A stretch of 64,000 nt of DNA from Enterobacter sp. SA187 (GCF_001888805.2 NZ_CP019113.1:2170001-2234000), one strand, 5' to 3'. Shown: positions 16,932 to 25,906, numbered from the stretch's first letter. The notes: a model not told the origin generated them from the letters alone. Made by a program: numbers and translations.

Positions 16932-17810
16932 TCAGAAGTTATAACCTGCCACCAGGTAACCACCCCAGCCGGTAGAGCGGACGTTTTCTTTCATCCATAC
17001 CAGGTCTGCATCATCATTCCACTGACCGCCGTTGTGCCAGTAACGCGCTACTACCGAGTAGTGCCAGTGATCGTAGCTCAGGGACAGAATGTGGCTGGAG
17101 GCGATGGAGTCGTTGGTACGCTGCTTGATGCCGTTCATCGCATAGCTGCTCTTATCGCCCAGGTCTGAGCCCCAGTCAAAGTTGGTGAAGCCGATGTAGC
17201 TCAGGTTACCGCCCCACAGTTGGGTGATCGGCACGAAGTATTTCACTTTGAAACGGTAGCCGTCCCACTCGTTTTCGTTTTCCGCCAGGTAGTTCTGCCA
17301 CTGGTATTTCGCATACACGTTCAGTGACAGGCTCATCGGCAGGCCGGTATCGATGTCGGTACCCAGACCCATGTACCAGGTGCTCTGACGACCAGAGGCG
17401 TTGCGGCCCATGTCGTAGATGTAGTTGTTCGCGAAATACCACTCTTTAAACGGACCGAAGCTCAGATCGGCGCCGGTCAGCTTATCGATAGAGAAACGCG
17501 GTTCGATTTCCATAAACAGCGGCGAACCATGGTTCCAGATCCCGCGGGCATCGGTGTTACCACCGAAGAATACCGGTGCATCCAGGTAACCATAGAAATC
17601 AAACCAGTCTTTTTTGGCAAATGCTTCATATTCCAGGTAGGTATCGTTACGGATCTGCGGTCCAAAACGGGTGTGATAGCTGCCTACCACGTTCACGCTC
17701 TGGTGCCACCAGTCGGAAACGAACTCCGGCTTGTCATTTTCTGCCGCATTGACTGCGAATGAGGAGGAGAGAGCCAGTGCTGCACCGGCGACGAGTAATG
17801 TTTTTTTCAT
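16932..17810 (-). CDS. tsx: Tsx nucleoside-specific outer membrane channel
   Basis: Tsx is an outer-membrane beta-barrel that admits nucleosides and deoxynucleosides, and in E. coli it is also the receptor for phage T6 and colicin K. The 292-residue precursor has a clear signal peptide (MKKTLLVAGAALALSSSFAVNAA) and a barrel rich in aromatic, alternating strands, ending with the barrel-type C-terminal F (LVAGYNF). It is two residues shorter than E. coli Tsx. The upstream region carries a TATAAT -10 and two CRP-like sites, in keeping with the cAMP-CRP/CytR control known in E. coli. The gene is monocistronic, with its own terminator. Confidence 0.96.
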   Translation of the reverse strand: MKKTLLVAGAALALSSSFAVNAAENDKPEFVSDWWHQSVNVVGSYHTRFGPQIRNDTYLEYEAFAKKDWFDFYGYLDAPVFFGGNTDARGIWNHGSPLFMEIEPRFSIDKLTGADLSFGPFKEWYFANNYIYDMGRNASGRQSTWYMGLGTDIDTGLPMSLSLNVYAKYQWQNYLAENENEWDGYRFKVKYFVPITQLWGGNLSYIGFTNFDWGSDLGDKSSYAMNGIKQRTNDSIASSHILSLSYDHWHYSVVARYWHNGGQWNDDADLVWMKENVRSTGWGGYLVAGYNF

Positions 17811-17894
17811 AGTTTAGCCACTGATTAGGTTCCCTTGCGGGAGCGAAAGAACGCGCGTATTGAGTTTCTAAATGTTTCGTATTTCAGCGAGCCT

Positions 17895-17969
17895 ATTATA
17901 AGTATCCATGCTCACAAAAATATGTGTTGTTTCACATATCCATTACGCACGTAATCGATTGCGTTCACG
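17895..17969 (-). promoter_or_regulatory. tsx promoter with two CRP-like sites
   Basis: On the minus strand a perfect -10 hexamer TATAAT lies at 17900-17895, with no good -35. CRP-like sites lie at 17921-17936 (minus strand: TGTGA-N6-ACATA) and 17954-17969 (one good half, CGTGA on the minus strand). With a start about 7 nt after the -10, their centres fall near -41 and -74, a class II arrangement plus an upstream site like that of the E. coli tsx P2 promoter. A PurR/CytR-like stretch, plus-strand GCGTTCACGTTTGCGT at 17961-17976, overlaps the far site. Confidence 0.55.
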
Positions 17970-18050
17970 TTTGCGTATATAAAACGCAGGGATTGTACTG
18001 AGATTCATCTGTCTTGCAAATATTTCGTGGAAAAAGGCGGTAGGGGAGGG

Positions 18051-18073
18051 AAAAGGGCGAGAGGCTCGCCCTT
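18051..18073 (-). terminator. yajI terminator
   Basis: A 7-bp stem (GGGCGAG / CTCGCCC) with a 3-nt loop is followed on the minus strand by TTTTCCC, just after the yajI stop. Confidence 0.7.
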
Positions 18074-18081
18074 AAACAGGA

Positions 18082-18624
18082 TCACTGATTGGTGGCGGGC
18101 TGAATATCGTGGACGCGTACAAAGCCCAGCTGGTCCGGCGTGATGCCGTTAAGCTGCAGCGGCAGATCAACGTCGCTCGGCGCCAGGGTGCTGGCCGGGG
18201 CGTTAATCAGCTGGTTTTGCACGTTCACTTCCTGATAATCGTTGGTGGTGCCCTGGATCTGACCCCATTCCACCGTACCGCTAAACGCTGGCAGCGGATC
18301 GTTCGATTCGCCCTGAATGCGCAGCGTCACGCGCGTGCCGTTCGCATCAGGCGCGATGTTCACCAGCGACATCTTCAGCATACCGATCTGGCTGTGCAGA
18401 AGGGCAGGGGTATTCGCGCCCGGCAACAGGTACACACCGCTGCTGGATTTGGCGTTCAGCGCATTTTGCTGGGTGATTTTCACCGTCTCCTGATTCAGCT
18501 TACTCATTTCTTTGTTAAGCGTGCTGACACTTTGATGCAACTGGCGGACTTCGCTCTGCTGCGCGCAGGCGCTGAGGGTAAACAGGCTGCCGACCAGCAA
18601 AATTTTCAGGTAACGTCTTGTCAT
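18082..18624 (-). CDS. yajI: YajI, predicted outer-membrane lipoprotein (DUF3251)
   Basis: This 180-residue lipoprotein of unknown function has a lipoprotein signal peptide ending in LSAC (lipid-modified Cys20). The next residues, AQQ, carry no Asp at +2, so Lol sorting to the outer membrane is expected. A short coiled-coil-like stretch follows (QLHQSVSTLNKEMSKLNQE), then a DUF3251 domain. The start at 18624 is chosen to give a normal signal peptide; the frame extends 21 codons further without similarity. It sits between tsx and nrdR as in E. coli. Confidence 0.9.
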   Translation of the reverse strand: MTRRYLKILLVGSLFTLSACAQQSEVRQLHQSVSTLNKEMSKLNQETVKITQQNALNAKSSSGVYLLPGANTPALLHSQIGMLKMSLVNIAPDANGTRVTLRIQGESNDPLPAFSGTVEWGQIQGTTNDYQEVNVQNQLINAPASTLAPSDVDLPLQLNGITPDQLGFVRVHDIQPATNQ

Positions 18625-18778
18625 CGTGTTGGTTTCCTTGCAAAGAGCATTGCCTGTAATAGTAGCCTGCACGAACCGGCTTGCCATCGATCCTTTATCT
18701 CAAAAGCGGTCTTGCCTTTGTTGTCACGGCAGATCAGGTTAAAATAGATTTCAGCTAATTTTAACGTCAGGACGCCGT

Positions 18779-19228
18779 ATGCATTGCCCATTCTGTTTAG
18801 CCGTGGATACCAAAGTAATTGACTCCCGCCTGGTCGGTGAAGGGTCGTCCGTGCGCCGCCGCCGTCAGTGTCTGGTGTGTAATGAACGCTTCACCACTTT
18901 TGAGGTGGCAGAACTGGTGATGCCACGCGTGGTGAAAAGCAACGAGATCCGCGAGCCCTTTAACGAAGAAAAACTGCGTAACGGCATGCTGCGCGCGCTG
19001 GAAAAACGCCCGGTAAGCGCCGATGACGTTGAAATGGCGCTGAATCATATCAAATCCCAGCTGCGCGCCACCGGCGAGCGCGAAGTGCCGAGCAAAATGA
19101 TCGGCAACCTGGTGATGGAGCAGCTGAAAAAGCTCGATAAAGTCGCCTATATCCGCTTCGCCTCGGTTTACCGCAGCTTCGAAGACATCCGCGAATTTGG
19201 CGAAGAGATCGCCCGCTTACAGGATTAA
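18779..19228 (+). CDS. nrdR: NrdR ribonucleotide reductase repressor
   Basis: NrdR is an ATP/dATP-sensing transcriptional repressor of all ribonucleotide reductase operons. The 149-residue product has the N-terminal zinc ribbon (CPFC...CLVC, four cysteines in residues 3-34), then the ATP-cone domain starting at VMPRVVKSNEIREPFNEEKL. It matches E. coli NrdR in length. ribD starts 4 bp after the stop, so the two are almost certainly cotranscribed, as in E. coli. Confidence 0.97.
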   Translation: MHCPFCLAVDTKVIDSRLVGEGSSVRRRRQCLVCNERFTTFEVAELVMPRVVKSNEIREPFNEEKLRNGMLRALEKRPVSADDVEMALNHIKSQLRATGEREVPSKMIGNLVMEQLKKLDKVAYIRFASVYRSFEDIREFGEEIARLQD

Positions 19229-19232
19229 GCTC

Positions 19233-20336
19233 ATGCACGATGAGATGTACATGGCGCGCGCGCTGAAACTGGCGCAACGCGGGCGTTTTACCACCCATCC
19301 TAATCCCAACGTCGGCTGTGTGATCGTCAAAGACGGCGAGATTGTCGGCGAAGGCTATCACCAGCGGGCGGGCGAACCCCATGCTGAAGTCCATGCCCTG
19401 CGTATGGCGGGCGAAAAGGCGCGTGGCGCCACCGCCTATGTCACCCTGGAACCCTGTAGCCATCACGGACGCACGCCGCCATGCTGCGACGCGCTGATCA
19501 ACGCGGGCGTGTCTCGTGTGGTGGCGGCGATGCAGGATCCCAACCCGCAGGTTGCCGGACGCGGGCTGTATCGTCTGCAACAGGAAGGCATTGAGGTCAG
19601 CCACGGGCTGATGATGAGCGAGGCGGAAAATCTTAATAAAGGTTTTCTGAAACGTATGCGCACCGGGTTTCCTTATGTGCAGCTGAAGCTGGGCGCGTCG
19701 CTGGATGGCCGCACCGCCATGGCCAGCGGCGAAAGCCAGTGGATAACCTCACCGCAGGCAAGGCGCGATGTGCAACGTCTGCGCGCGCAGAGTCATGCTA
19801 TCCTCACCAGCAGCGCGACGGTGCTGGCGGATAATCCGCAGCTTAACGTCCGTTGGGACGAACTCCCGGCGGACGTACAGGCGCAGTATTCGCAGGCGCA
19901 GTTACGCCAGCCGCTGCGTATTGTGGTCGACAGCCAGAACCGCGTCACGCCGGAACACCGTCTGATCCAGCAGGCGGGTGAAACCTGGTTTGCCCGCACG
20001 CAGCAGGACTCGCGGTCGTGGCCGGACAACATTCGCCACATCCAGGTGCCTGAACACAACGGTCATCTCGACCTGGTGCTGATGATGATGCTGCTGGGCC
20101 GCGAGCAGGTTAACAGCATCTGGGTGGAAGCCGGGGCGTCCCTGGCGGGCGCGCTGCTTCAGGCCGGGCTGGTTGACGAGCTGGTGGTGTACCTCGCCCC
20201 GAAACTTTTAGGCAGCGACGCCCGCGGTCTGTGCGTACTGCCGGGCTTTGAGGCATTAGCCGATGCGCCGCAGTTTACATTCAGTGAAATTCGTCAGGTT
20301 GGACCTGATATTTGCCTGCATTTGACCACTGCGTAA
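19233..20336 (+). CDS. ribD: RibD bifunctional riboflavin deaminase/reductase
   Basis: RibD performs two consecutive riboflavin steps: deamination of the diaminopyrimidine ribosylamino phosphate, then NADPH reduction of the ribosyl chain. The 367-residue product has the N-terminal deaminase with zinc motif HAEVHAL and PCSHHGRTPPC, followed by a DHFR-like reductase from about residue 150 (KLGASLDGRTAMASGESQWIT). The start at 19233 (MHDEMYMARAL) follows the E. coli pattern; a longer frame overlaps nrdR. No FMN riboswitch is seen ahead of it. ribH follows after 86 bp. Confidence 0.96.
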   Translation: MHDEMYMARALKLAQRGRFTTHPNPNVGCVIVKDGEIVGEGYHQRAGEPHAEVHALRMAGEKARGATAYVTLEPCSHHGRTPPCCDALINAGVSRVVAAMQDPNPQVAGRGLYRLQQEGIEVSHGLMMSEAENLNKGFLKRMRTGFPYVQLKLGASLDGRTAMASGESQWITSPQARRDVQRLRAQSHAILTSSATVLADNPQLNVRWDELPADVQAQYSQAQLRQPLRIVVDSQNRVTPEHRLIQQAGETWFARTQQDSRSWPDNIRHIQVPEHNGHLDLVLMMMLLGREQVNSIWVEAGASLAGALLQAGLVDELVVYLAPKLLGSDARGLCVLPGFEALADAPQFTFSEIRQVGPDICLHLTTA

Positions 20337-20422
20337 TGCCCTCGTAAAAGGGAAGCAGTGCGCAAAGTATTATGATAAAATCCGCCCCCCTGCGGGGCCA
20401 AATGAACCCGTAAAGGAAGAGT

Positions 20423-20893
20423 ATGAACATTATTGAAGCTACCGTTGCTGCCCCGGACGCTCGCGTCGCCATCACCATTGCGCGTTTCAACAACTTCATC
20501 AATGACAGCCTGCTGGACGGTGCTATCGACGCACTGAAACGTATCGGTCAGGTTAAAGATGAAAACATCACCGTGGTTTGGGTTCCAGGTGCTTATGAGC
20601 TGCCGCTGGCGGCTGGCGCACTGGCAAAAACCGGTAAATATGATGCGATTATCGCGCTCGGCACGGTTATCCGTGGCGGTACCGCCCATTTCGAATATGT
20701 GGCGGGTGGCGCAAGCAATGGTCTGGCTCATGTCGCTGAACAGAGCGAAATCCCGGTAGCCTTTGGTGTGCTGACCACTGAAAGTATTGAACAAGCCATC
20801 GAACGCGCCGGTACCAAAGCCGGTAACAAAGGTGCAGAAGCTGCCCTTACCGCGCTTGAGATGATTAATGTATTGAAGGCCATCAAAGCCTGA
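20423..20893 (+). CDS. ribH: RibH lumazine synthase
   Basis: RibH condenses 5-amino-6-ribitylaminouracil with dihydroxybutanone phosphate to make 6,7-dimethyl-8-ribityllumazine. It assembles into a 60-subunit shell in many bacteria. The product is 156 residues, the E. coli length (E. coli also uses the name ribE). Visible substrate-site motifs are FNNFIND, VPGAYELP and GTVIRGGTAHFEYV, the last with the catalytic His. The start has an AAGGAAGAGT site. nusB follows at 22 bp, so riboflavin and NusB genes share a transcript. Confidence 0.97.
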   Translation: MNIIEATVAAPDARVAITIARFNNFINDSLLDGAIDALKRIGQVKDENITVVWVPGAYELPLAAGALAKTGKYDAIIALGTVIRGGTAHFEYVAGGASNGLAHVAEQSEIPVAFGVLTTESIEQAIERAGTKAGNKGAEAALTALEMINVLKAIKA

Positions 20894-20915
20894 TTTTTTT
20901 GTAAGGGGAATTTCC

Positions 20916-21335
20916 GTGAAACCTGCTGCTCGTCGCCGCGCCCGTGAGTGTGCCGTCCAGGCGCTTTACTCCTGGCAGTTGTCCCAGAACGACATCGCCG
21001 ATGTTGAATACCAGTTCCTGTCTGAACAGGATGTCAAAGATGTCGACATCGCGTATTTCCGCGAACTGCTGTCCGGGGTGGCGACTAACAGCGCATATCT
21101 CGATGGACTGATGAAGCCCTACCTGTCCCGTCTGCTCGAAGAGCTGGGCCAGGTCGAGAAAGCGGTACTGCGTATCGCGCTGTTTGAACTGTCTAAACGT
21201 GCGGATGTGCCGTATAAAGTGGCCATCAACGAAGCTATTGAACTGGCAAAAACGTTTGGCGCAGAAGACAGCCATAAGTTTGTTAACGGCGTGCTGGATA
21301 AAGCCGCACCCGCGATCCGCCCCCACAAAAAGTAA
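20916..21335 (+). CDS. nusB: NusB transcription antitermination factor
   Basis: NusB binds boxA RNA together with NusE (S10) in rRNA antitermination complexes. The 139-residue product is basic at its N terminus (KPAARRRARECAVQALYSWQLS), the RNA-binding arginine-rich part, and all-helical thereafter. The start codon is GTG at 20916, as in E. coli, preceded by AAGGGGAA. It lies between ribH and thiL; the gap to thiL is 83 bp. Confidence 0.97.
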   Translation: MKPAARRRARECAVQALYSWQLSQNDIADVEYQFLSEQDVKDVDIAYFRELLSGVATNSAYLDGLMKPYLSRLLEELGQVEKAVLRIALFELSKRADVPYKVAINEAIELAKTFGAEDSHKFVNGVLDKAAPAIRPHKK

Positions 21336-21418
21336 TTTGCTGGTCCGCGCGGCGAAGTGCAGTTGCCATTTCGCCGCCTCCCCAGTCTCCTGTTTATCAT
21401 TCTGCTGAGGCATAGCGT

Positions 21419-22396
21419 ATGGCATGCGGCGAGTTTTCCCTTATTGCCCGTTATTTTGACCGCGTAAGACGCGCGCGTCTGGATGTCGAAACCGGCATTG
21501 GCGACGATTGCGCACTGCTCAATATTCCTGACAAGCAAACGCTGGCAATCAGCACCGATACCCTGGTTTCGGGCAACCATTTTCTTCCGGATATTTCCCC
21601 TGTCGATCTGGCGCACAAAGCGCTGGCCTCCAACCTGAGCGATCTTGCGGCTATGGGCGCGGATCCGGCGTGGCTGACGCTGGCGATCACGTTGCCGGAC
21701 GTCGATGAAGCCTGGCTGGAAGCCTTTAGCGATAGCCTGTTCGAACAGATTAATTACTACGATATGCAGCTGATTGGCGGCGACACCACCCGTGGGCCGC
21801 TGTCGATGACGCTGGGTATCTACGGCTATGTGCCTGCGGGCCGCGCGCTTAAGCGTTCGGGCGCGAAGCCTGGCGACTGGATCTATGTGACTGGCACGCC
21901 AGGTGACAGCGCGGCAGGTCTGGCGATCCTGCAGGATCGGCTGCATGTTGATAATGAGCAGGACGCGCAGTGGCTGGTAAAACGCCATCTGCGTCCGACG
22001 CCGCGCATTCTGCAGGGGCAGGCGCTGCGCGATCTGGCCAGTTCGGCGATCGATTTATCCGACGGGCTAAGTTCCGATCTCGGGCACATCGTGAAGGCCA
22101 GCGACTGCGGCGCGATGCTGGATATGGATGCCATGCCGTTCTCTGACGCCATGCGCCGTCACGTTGAGCCGGAGCAGGCGCTGCGCTGGGCGCTGGCGGG
22201 CGGCGAAGATTATGAACTCTGCTTTACCGTGCCGGAACGCAACCGGGGGGCGCTGGACGTGGCCATTGGTCATCTTGGCGTGCCCTTTACCTGCATCGGC
22301 CAGATGAGCGCCGATGTGGAAGGCATCCAGTTTACCCGCGACGGAAAACCGGTATCGTTTGATTTAAAAGGATACGATCACTTTGCAACCTCGTAA
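21419..22396 (+). CDS. thiL: ThiL thiamine-monophosphate kinase
   Basis: ThiL phosphorylates thiamine monophosphate to thiamine diphosphate, the active cofactor. The 325-residue product matches E. coli ThiL in length. It belongs to the PurM-like ATP-binding superfamily: Mg/ATP motifs GIGDDCALL, DLAAMGADP, GGDTTRG, SDGLSSDLGHI and GGEDYELCF are all present. The end overlaps the proposed pgpA start by 14 bp. Thiamine diphosphate made here is also the cofactor of Dxs at 24-25.8 kb. Confidence 0.97.
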   Translation: MACGEFSLIARYFDRVRRARLDVETGIGDDCALLNIPDKQTLAISTDTLVSGNHFLPDISPVDLAHKALASNLSDLAAMGADPAWLTLAITLPDVDEAWLEAFSDSLFEQINYYDMQLIGGDTTRGPLSMTLGIYGYVPAGRALKRSGAKPGDWIYVTGTPGDSAAGLAILQDRLHVDNEQDAQWLVKRHLRPTPRILQGQALRDLASSAIDLSDGLSSDLGHIVKASDCGAMLDMDAMPFSDAMRRHVEPEQALRWALAGGEDYELCFTVPERNRGALDVAIGHLGVPFTCIGQMSADVEGIQFTRDGKPVSFDLKGYDHFATS

Positions 22397-22889
22397 GGAT
22401 AGTGCGAAAAGCCGTCTTAGCATGCGCAACCCCTGGCATCTGCTGGCCACCGGTTTTGGCAGCGGCTTAAGTCCGATTATGCCGGGCACGGCGGGTTCCA
22501 TTGCGGCCATCCCGTTCTGGTATCTGATGACTTTTCTGCCGTGGCAGCTCTATTCGCTGGTGATCATGCTTTCGATCAGCATCGGCGTTTATCTGTGCCA
22601 TCAAACAGCGAAAGATATGGGCGTGCACGATCACGGCAGCATCGTCTGGGATGAGTTCATCGGGATGTGGATCACGCTGATGGCGCTGCCGACCCATGAC
22701 TGGCAGTGGGTGGTGGCCGGTTTTGTGCTGTTCCGCTTTTTTGATATCTGGAAACCGTGGCCGATCCGCTGGTTTGACCGCAACGTGCACGGCGGCATGG
22801 GCATTATTGTCGACGATATTATCGCCGGGATTATCGCGGCGGCGGTGCTGTATGTAATCGGTCATCACTGGCCGATTGGCATTATTTAG
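22383..22889 (+). CDS. pgpA: PgpA phosphatidylglycerophosphatase A
   Basis: PgpA dephosphorylates phosphatidylglycerol phosphate at the inner membrane. The 168-residue product has the motif SIVWDEFIGMW and conserved acidic positions near FRFFDIWKPWPIRWFD, with three to four hydrophobic segments. The start is uncertain. TTG at 22383 gives MQPRKDSAKSRL, which aligns with the E. coli N terminus, and has AAAAGGA 10 bp before it inside thiL; the first ATG is at 22422. The overlap with thiL suggests coupled translation. A GC hairpin without a U tract follows. Confidence 0.9.
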   Translation: MQPRKDSAKSRLSMRNPWHLLATGFGSGLSPIMPGTAGSIAAIPFWYLMTFLPWQLYSLVIMLSISIGVYLCHQTAKDMGVHDHGSIVWDEFIGMWITLMALPTHDWQWVVAGFVLFRFFDIWKPWPIRWFDRNVHGGMGIIVDDIIAGIIAAAVLYVIGHHWPIGII

Positions 22890-22896
22890 CCGTTTT

Positions 22897-22928
22897 CCCC
22901 GGCCTGATCTTTTCAGAACAGGCCGGGG
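22897..22928. terminator. Hairpin between convergent pgpA and yajO
   Basis: A perfect 10-bp stem (CCCCGGCCTG / CAGGCCGGGG) lies between the two convergent stop codons. No T run follows on either strand, so it is at best a weak terminator or an mRNA 3'-end stabiliser. Confidence 0.5.
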
Positions 22929-22934
22929 CAGCGA

Positions 22935-23909
22935 TTATTTAAATCCCACCACGGCATGCTGTTTATACGGCATTTCCATTTCGGCGATCTGCTCCGGCGT
23001 CAGTTGCAGATCAACCGCCTGCAACAACTCTTCCAGCTGCTCTTCCCGTGACGTGCCGATAATAGGCGCGGCCACGCCCGGCTTACTCAGCAGCCAGGCC
23101 AGCGCCACCTGCGCCCGCGTTGCGCCCACGTCTTCCGCTATCGCGGCCAGGCGTTCGGCGATCTGCGCATCGCTCTGCTCGCTGTCGTCATAGAGTTTTT
23201 TACCCACTTCATCGGACACCAGCCGCGCGGTGGTTTCACCCCAGGGGCGCGTCAGACGGCCACGGGCCAGCGGGCTCCACGGGATCACCGCGATGCCTTC
23301 CTGATAGCACAGCGGCAGCATGTCGCGCTCTTCTTCTCGGTAGATCAGATTGTAATGGTTTTGCATGGTGACGAAACGCGCCCAGCCGTGCTGTTTTTGC
23401 AGATCCAGCGCCTGGGCGAACTGTTCGGTGTGCATGGACGATGCGCCTATGTAGCGCGCCTTACCGGCTTTCACCACGTCGTTCAACGCTTCCAGCGTTT
23501 CTTCAATAGGCGTGTTGTAATCCCAGCGATGGATTTGCAGCAGATCGACATACTCCATGCCGAGGCGGCGCAGGCTGTCATCTATGGAACGCAGGATTTG
23601 CGCCCGTGACAGGCCTTCGGTGAGATCGCCCGACGAATAATAGACTTTGGTGGCGACCACCACCTCGTCGCGGCGTGCAAAGTCTTTCAGCGCGCGGCCA
23701 ACGATCTCTTCGCTGCTGCCATCGGAATAGCTGTTTGCCGTATCGAAAAAGTTGATGCCGCCTTCCAGGGCGCGCTGAATAATCGGGCGGCTGCTCTCTT
23801 CAGGCAGGGTCCAGGCGTGATTGCCCCGATCCGGCTCGCCAAAGGTCATACAGCCCAGACAAAGACGGGAAACCTTAAGGTCCGTTTTTCCTAATGTATT
23901 GTATTGCAT
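22935..23909 (-). CDS. yajO: YajO aldo/keto reductase
   Basis: This 324-residue NADPH-dependent aldo/keto reductase has been linked in E. coli to 1-deoxyxylulose 5-phosphate/thiamine precursor formation. Motifs of the superfamily are seen: FFDTANSYSDGSSEE (catalytic Asp and Tyr), then the Lys in VVATKVYY and the His in LLQIHRWD. It lies 59 bp after dxs on the same strand and completes the xseB-ispA-dxs-yajO run. This context supports a link to the isoprenoid/thiamine branch, but the exact substrate is uncertain. Confidence 0.93.
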   Translation of the reverse strand: MQYNTLGKTDLKVSRLCLGCMTFGEPDRGNHAWTLPEESSRPIIQRALEGGINFFDTANSYSDGSSEEIVGRALKDFARRDEVVVATKVYYSSGDLTEGLSRAQILRSIDDSLRRLGMEYVDLLQIHRWDYNTPIEETLEALNDVVKAGKARYIGASSMHTEQFAQALDLQKQHGWARFVTMQNHYNLIYREEERDMLPLCYQEGIAVIPWSPLARGRLTRPWGETTARLVSDEVGKKLYDDSEQSDAQIAERLAAIAEDVGATRAQVALAWLLSKPGVAAPIIGTSREEQLEELLQAVDLQLTPEQIAEMEMPYKQHAVVGFK

Positions 23910-23968
23910 GGTTCCACTCCTGCTACGGGTACGAGATTACCTAAGCATAGCAGGAGCGGAAGAGGGAG

Positions 23969-25831
23969 TTAGGCCAGCCAGTTTTTGATGCTGGCTTCAA
24001 TACCGGCAGCGTCCAGACCAATGGCGGCGCGCGCCTCGTCCTGGGTGCCCTGAGGAATAAAATGATCCGGCAGGCCGAGGTTGAGCACCGGCACCAGCGT
24101 GCGGTTCGCCATCAGCACTTCGTTCACACCGCTGCCAGCGCCACCGATGATGGCGTTTTCTTCCAGCGTCACCAGCGCTTCATGGCTGCGGGCCAGCGAC
24201 AGGATCAGCGACTCGTCCAGCGGCTTCACAAAACGCATGTCCACCAGCGTGGCATTGAGCGATTCCGCGACCTGTGCCGCATCGGCCAGAAGAGTGCCGA
24301 AGTTTAAAATCGCCACTTTTTCGCCCTGACGTTTCACCACGCCTTTACCCAACGGCAGCTTTTGCAGCGGCGTCAGTTCCACGCCCAGCGCATTGCCGCG
24401 GGGATAACGCACCGCGCTCGGGCCATCGTTATAGTGATAGCCGGTAAACAGCATCTGGCGGCATTCATTTTCATCGCTCGGCGTCATGATCACCATTTCC
24501 GGAATACAGCGCAGGAATGAGATGTCGAACGCGCCCTGATGCGTCTGCCCGTCAGCGCCGACAATACCTGCGCGGTCAATGGCGAACAGCACCGGCAGCT
24601 TCTGGATGGCGACGTCGTGGATCACCTGATCGTAAGCCCGTTGCAGGAAGGTGGAGTAAATCGCCACCACCGGCTTGTAACCGCCAATCGCCAGACCCGC
24701 CGCGAAGGTCACGGCGTGCTGCTCGGCAATCGCCACGTCAAAATAGCGATCCGGGAATTTACGGGAAAACTCCACCATGCCGGAGCCTTCGCGCATCGCC
24801 GGGGTGATCGCCATCAGTTTGCTGTCTTTGGCCGCCGTTTCGCACAGCCAGTCGCCAAAAATTTTGGAGTAGGACGGCATGCCGCCGACGCTTTTCGGCA
24901 GCGTTCCTTTAGCCGGATCGAATTTCGGCACCGCGTGGAAGGTAATGGGATCTTTTTCCGCCGGCTCATAACCACGGCCTTTTTTGGTCATGATATGCAG
25001 GAACTGCGGGCCTTTCAGGTCGCGCATGTTTTTCAGCGTCGTCACCAGCCCCAGCACATCGTGACCGTCCACCGGGCCGATATAGTTAAAGCCCAGCTCT
25101 TCAAACAGCGTGCCCGGCACCACCATGCCTTTAATATGCTCTTCGGTGCGTTTGAGCAGCTCTTTGATCGGCGGTACGCCGGAGAAGACTTTTTTGCCGC
25201 CTTCGCGCAGCGTGGAATAGAGTTTGCCGGACAGCAGCTGCGCCAGATGGTTATTCAGCGCGCCGACGTTCTCGGAAATCGACATTTCGTTGTCGTTGAG
25301 CACCACCAGCATATCCGGCCGGATGTCGCCCGCGTGGTTCATCGCCTCAAAGGCCATGCCCGCGGTGATTGCGCCATCGCCGATCACACAGACGGTGCGA
25401 CGCTGCTTGCCTTCTTTCGCCGCCGCAACGGCGATGCCGATCCCGGCGCTGATCGAGGTGGACGAATGACCGACGCTCAGCACGTCGTATTCGCTCTCGC
25501 CGCGCCACGGGAAGGGGTGCAGCCCGTCTTTCTGACGGATGGTATCGATCTTGTCACGCCGTCCGGTGAGGATTTTATGCGGATAAGCCTGGTGGCCCAC
25601 GTCCCAGATCAGCTGATCGAAAGGCGTGTTATAGACATAATGCAGCGCCACGGTCAGCTCAATGGTGCCAAGCCCGGAGGCAAAGTGCCCGCTGGAGCGG
25701 CTCACGCTATCGAGCAGGTAGCGACGCAGTTCGTCGCACAGCTTCGGCAGGCTCTCTTTCGGCAGCAGACGTAACTCCGGGGCGGAGTCAACCAGTGCCA
25801 GTGTCGGGTATTTGGCTATATCAAAACTCAT
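23969..25831 (-). CDS. dxs: Dxs 1-deoxy-D-xylulose-5-phosphate synthase
   Basis: Dxs condenses pyruvate and glyceraldehyde 3-phosphate using thiamine diphosphate, the first step of the MEP isoprenoid pathway and a source for thiamine and pyridoxal. The 620-residue product carries the catalytic His in VGHQAYPHK, the thiamine-binding motif GDGAITAGMAFEAMN...LVVLNDN, and the pyrimidine-side VAIAEQHAVTFAAGLA. The C-terminal domain is intact. Its gene follows ispA by 75 bp in a leftward operon. Confidence 0.98.
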   Translation of the reverse strand: MSFDIAKYPTLALVDSAPELRLLPKESLPKLCDELRRYLLDSVSRSSGHFASGLGTIELTVALHYVYNTPFDQLIWDVGHQAYPHKILTGRRDKIDTIRQKDGLHPFPWRGESEYDVLSVGHSSTSISAGIGIAVAAAKEGKQRRTVCVIGDGAITAGMAFEAMNHAGDIRPDMLVVLNDNEMSISENVGALNNHLAQLLSGKLYSTLREGGKKVFSGVPPIKELLKRTEEHIKGMVVPGTLFEELGFNYIGPVDGHDVLGLVTTLKNMRDLKGPQFLHIMTKKGRGYEPAEKDPITFHAVPKFDPAKGTLPKSVGGMPSYSKIFGDWLCETAAKDSKLMAITPAMREGSGMVEFSRKFPDRYFDVAIAEQHAVTFAAGLAIGGYKPVVAIYSTFLQRAYDQVIHDVAIQKLPVLFAIDRAGIVGADGQTHQGAFDISFLRCIPEMVIMTPSDENECRQMLFTGYHYNDGPSAVRYPRGNALGVELTPLQKLPLGKGVVKRQGEKVAILNFGTLLADAAQVAESLNATLVDMRFVKPLDESLILSLARSHEALVTLEENAIIGGAGSGVNEVLMANRTLVPVLNLGLPDHFIPQGTQDEARAAIGLDAAGIEASIKNWLA

Positions 25832-25906
25832 CGGCCACTCGTCTTACTCGTCATAATTCAGCGGGCAGTTTGCCGCCCTCTGCGTTATCAGGAGCATATA
25901 AAAAGT

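Noticed and set aside
19229..20422. FMN riboswitch for ribD or ribH
   Set aside because: The spacers (4 bp before ribD, 86 bp before ribH) are too short and lack the RFN-element motifs. A small GCCCC/GGGGC hairpin before ribH is all that is seen.
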